A stretch of DNA of 6,350 bases from contig DMHA01000095.1 in the NCBI GenBank assembly GCA_003449615.1, forward strand, positions 1,168 through 7,517. The letters are read 5' to 3'. Made by a program: the position numbers and the translations under genes. Positions 6,177-6,350 of the stretch are shown piece by piece. The notes beneath the pieces were generated by a model. That model was not told the DNA's origin. It did no database searches and was given only the letters and a program-made list of their open reading frames with translations. The stretch comes from Flavobacterium sp. GTDB lineage: Bacteria; Bacteroidota; Bacteroidia; Flavobacteriales; Flavobacteriaceae. Each line of letters opens with the position of its first letter. The first letter of the stretch is position 1.

Positions 6177-6281
6177 AGAGGCAACTACTCAAATTCCTTT
6201 GTAAAAACCGCCAACGACCTCCAAATCCTAGATGCCATAAACGGATGTTATGAAGAATATAAGATTTTGAAGAAGAAATAG
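6177..6281 (+). pseudogene. Possible 3' remnant of an older gene (oxidoreductase-like C-terminus, tentative)
   Basis: A reading frame ends at TAG 6279-6281 with about 34 residues that look like a real protein tail. The segment FVKTANDLQILDAINGCYEE resembles the last helix of Gfo/Idh/MocA-type oxidoreductases, where a similar 'D-L-x-I-hydrophobic-A-I-x-x-C-Y' pattern is common. The frame stays open back to an ATG at 6078, but that ATG and the codons before about 6177 lie inside the hairpins, so the 67-residue reading is unlikely to be a native protein. I suggest that the 5' part of a former gene was lost or replaced when the operon unit or the repeats arrived. The family match is a weak visual impression. 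Confidence 0.3.
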
Positions 6282-6350
6282 TCTGAAACCAAAAGTAAAT
6301 TATACCAATTGTGATTTTCAAATCGTCTAATTCATTTTGATTTTTTTTAT
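6282..6350. other. AT-rich non-coding tail, nothing definite
   Basis: From the TAG to the right edge the sequence is AT-rich with no credible frame. GATTT (6313-6317) and AAATC (6320-6324) could form a very weak hairpin. A run of eight T (6341-6348) comes 16 bases later, too far away for a convincing intrinsic terminator. With 6020-6281, which holds the hairpins and the possible gene remnant, this completes the gene-poor right flank. Confidence 0.4.

Noticed and set aside
6078..6281. A complete 67-residue protein starting at ATG 6078
   Set aside because: The start and first third lie inside the long hairpin and two repeat hairpins. Only the last ~34 codons look protein-like, so I list that part as a possible remnant.
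1..6350. CRISPR array, tRNA or rRNA genes
   Set aside because: I saw no regularly spaced direct repeats, no tRNA-like cloverleaf with a T-loop motif and no conserved rRNA segment.

Overview
The window looks like accessory DNA from a member of the Bacteroidota, most likely a flavobacterium-like lineage. It is strongly AT-rich and A-biased, two of the three main starts lack a clear Shine-Dalgarno sequence, there is a good match to the Bacteroidota promoter form (TTTG, 20 bases, TAnnTTTG), and there are hairpins built on TCCCGAT/ATCGGGA of a kind I associate with flavobacterial intergenic DNA. The organism call is inference.

Layout. Bases 1-990 hold the 3' part of an IS1634-family (IS4-like DDE) transposase whose start lies off the left edge. 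Bases 991-1194 are non-coding and hold a predicted promoter and a structured boundary sequence. Bases 1195-6019 are one tight plus-strand operon of three genes, joined by two 4-base ATGA overlaps: (1) a RecQ-like superfamily 2 helicase with a C-terminal phosphoribosyltransferase (PRTase) domain, (2) a 553-residue protein with a long beta-rich N-terminal region and a second ComF-like PRTase domain at its C-terminus, and (3) a divergent DprA/Smf-family protein with a C-terminal winged helix. Bases 6020-6350 hold no convincing complete gene. They contain a long imperfect hairpin, two short related hairpins, and what may be the 3' remnant of an older gene.

How the genes may work together. A RecQ-like helicase with a PRTase tail next to a DprA-like protein is the gene pair I know as RqlH/RqlI in extraintestinal pathogenic E. 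coli and as the PsyrT/PsyrA toxin-antitoxin and anti-phage pair. In that pair the helicase is harmful to the cell and the DprA-like partner restrains it. Here the pair is interrupted by a translationally coupled third gene that carries another PRTase. I read this as a variant, probably defensive, of the RqlHI/PsyrTA type with an extra beta-domain/PRTase component. The function is inferred and not shown by the sequence.

The operon also seems to sit in a cassette-like unit. If the DNA were cut before base 1131 and after base 6089 and closed into a circle, the join would restore a perfect 11-base-pair stem (GCCGCCAACAG with CTGTTGGCGGC) around the downstream hairpin. That is the geometry of an integron attC site, although the core bases are not canonical and no integrase is visible. 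The predicted promoter lies outside this unit, on the insertion-sequence side.
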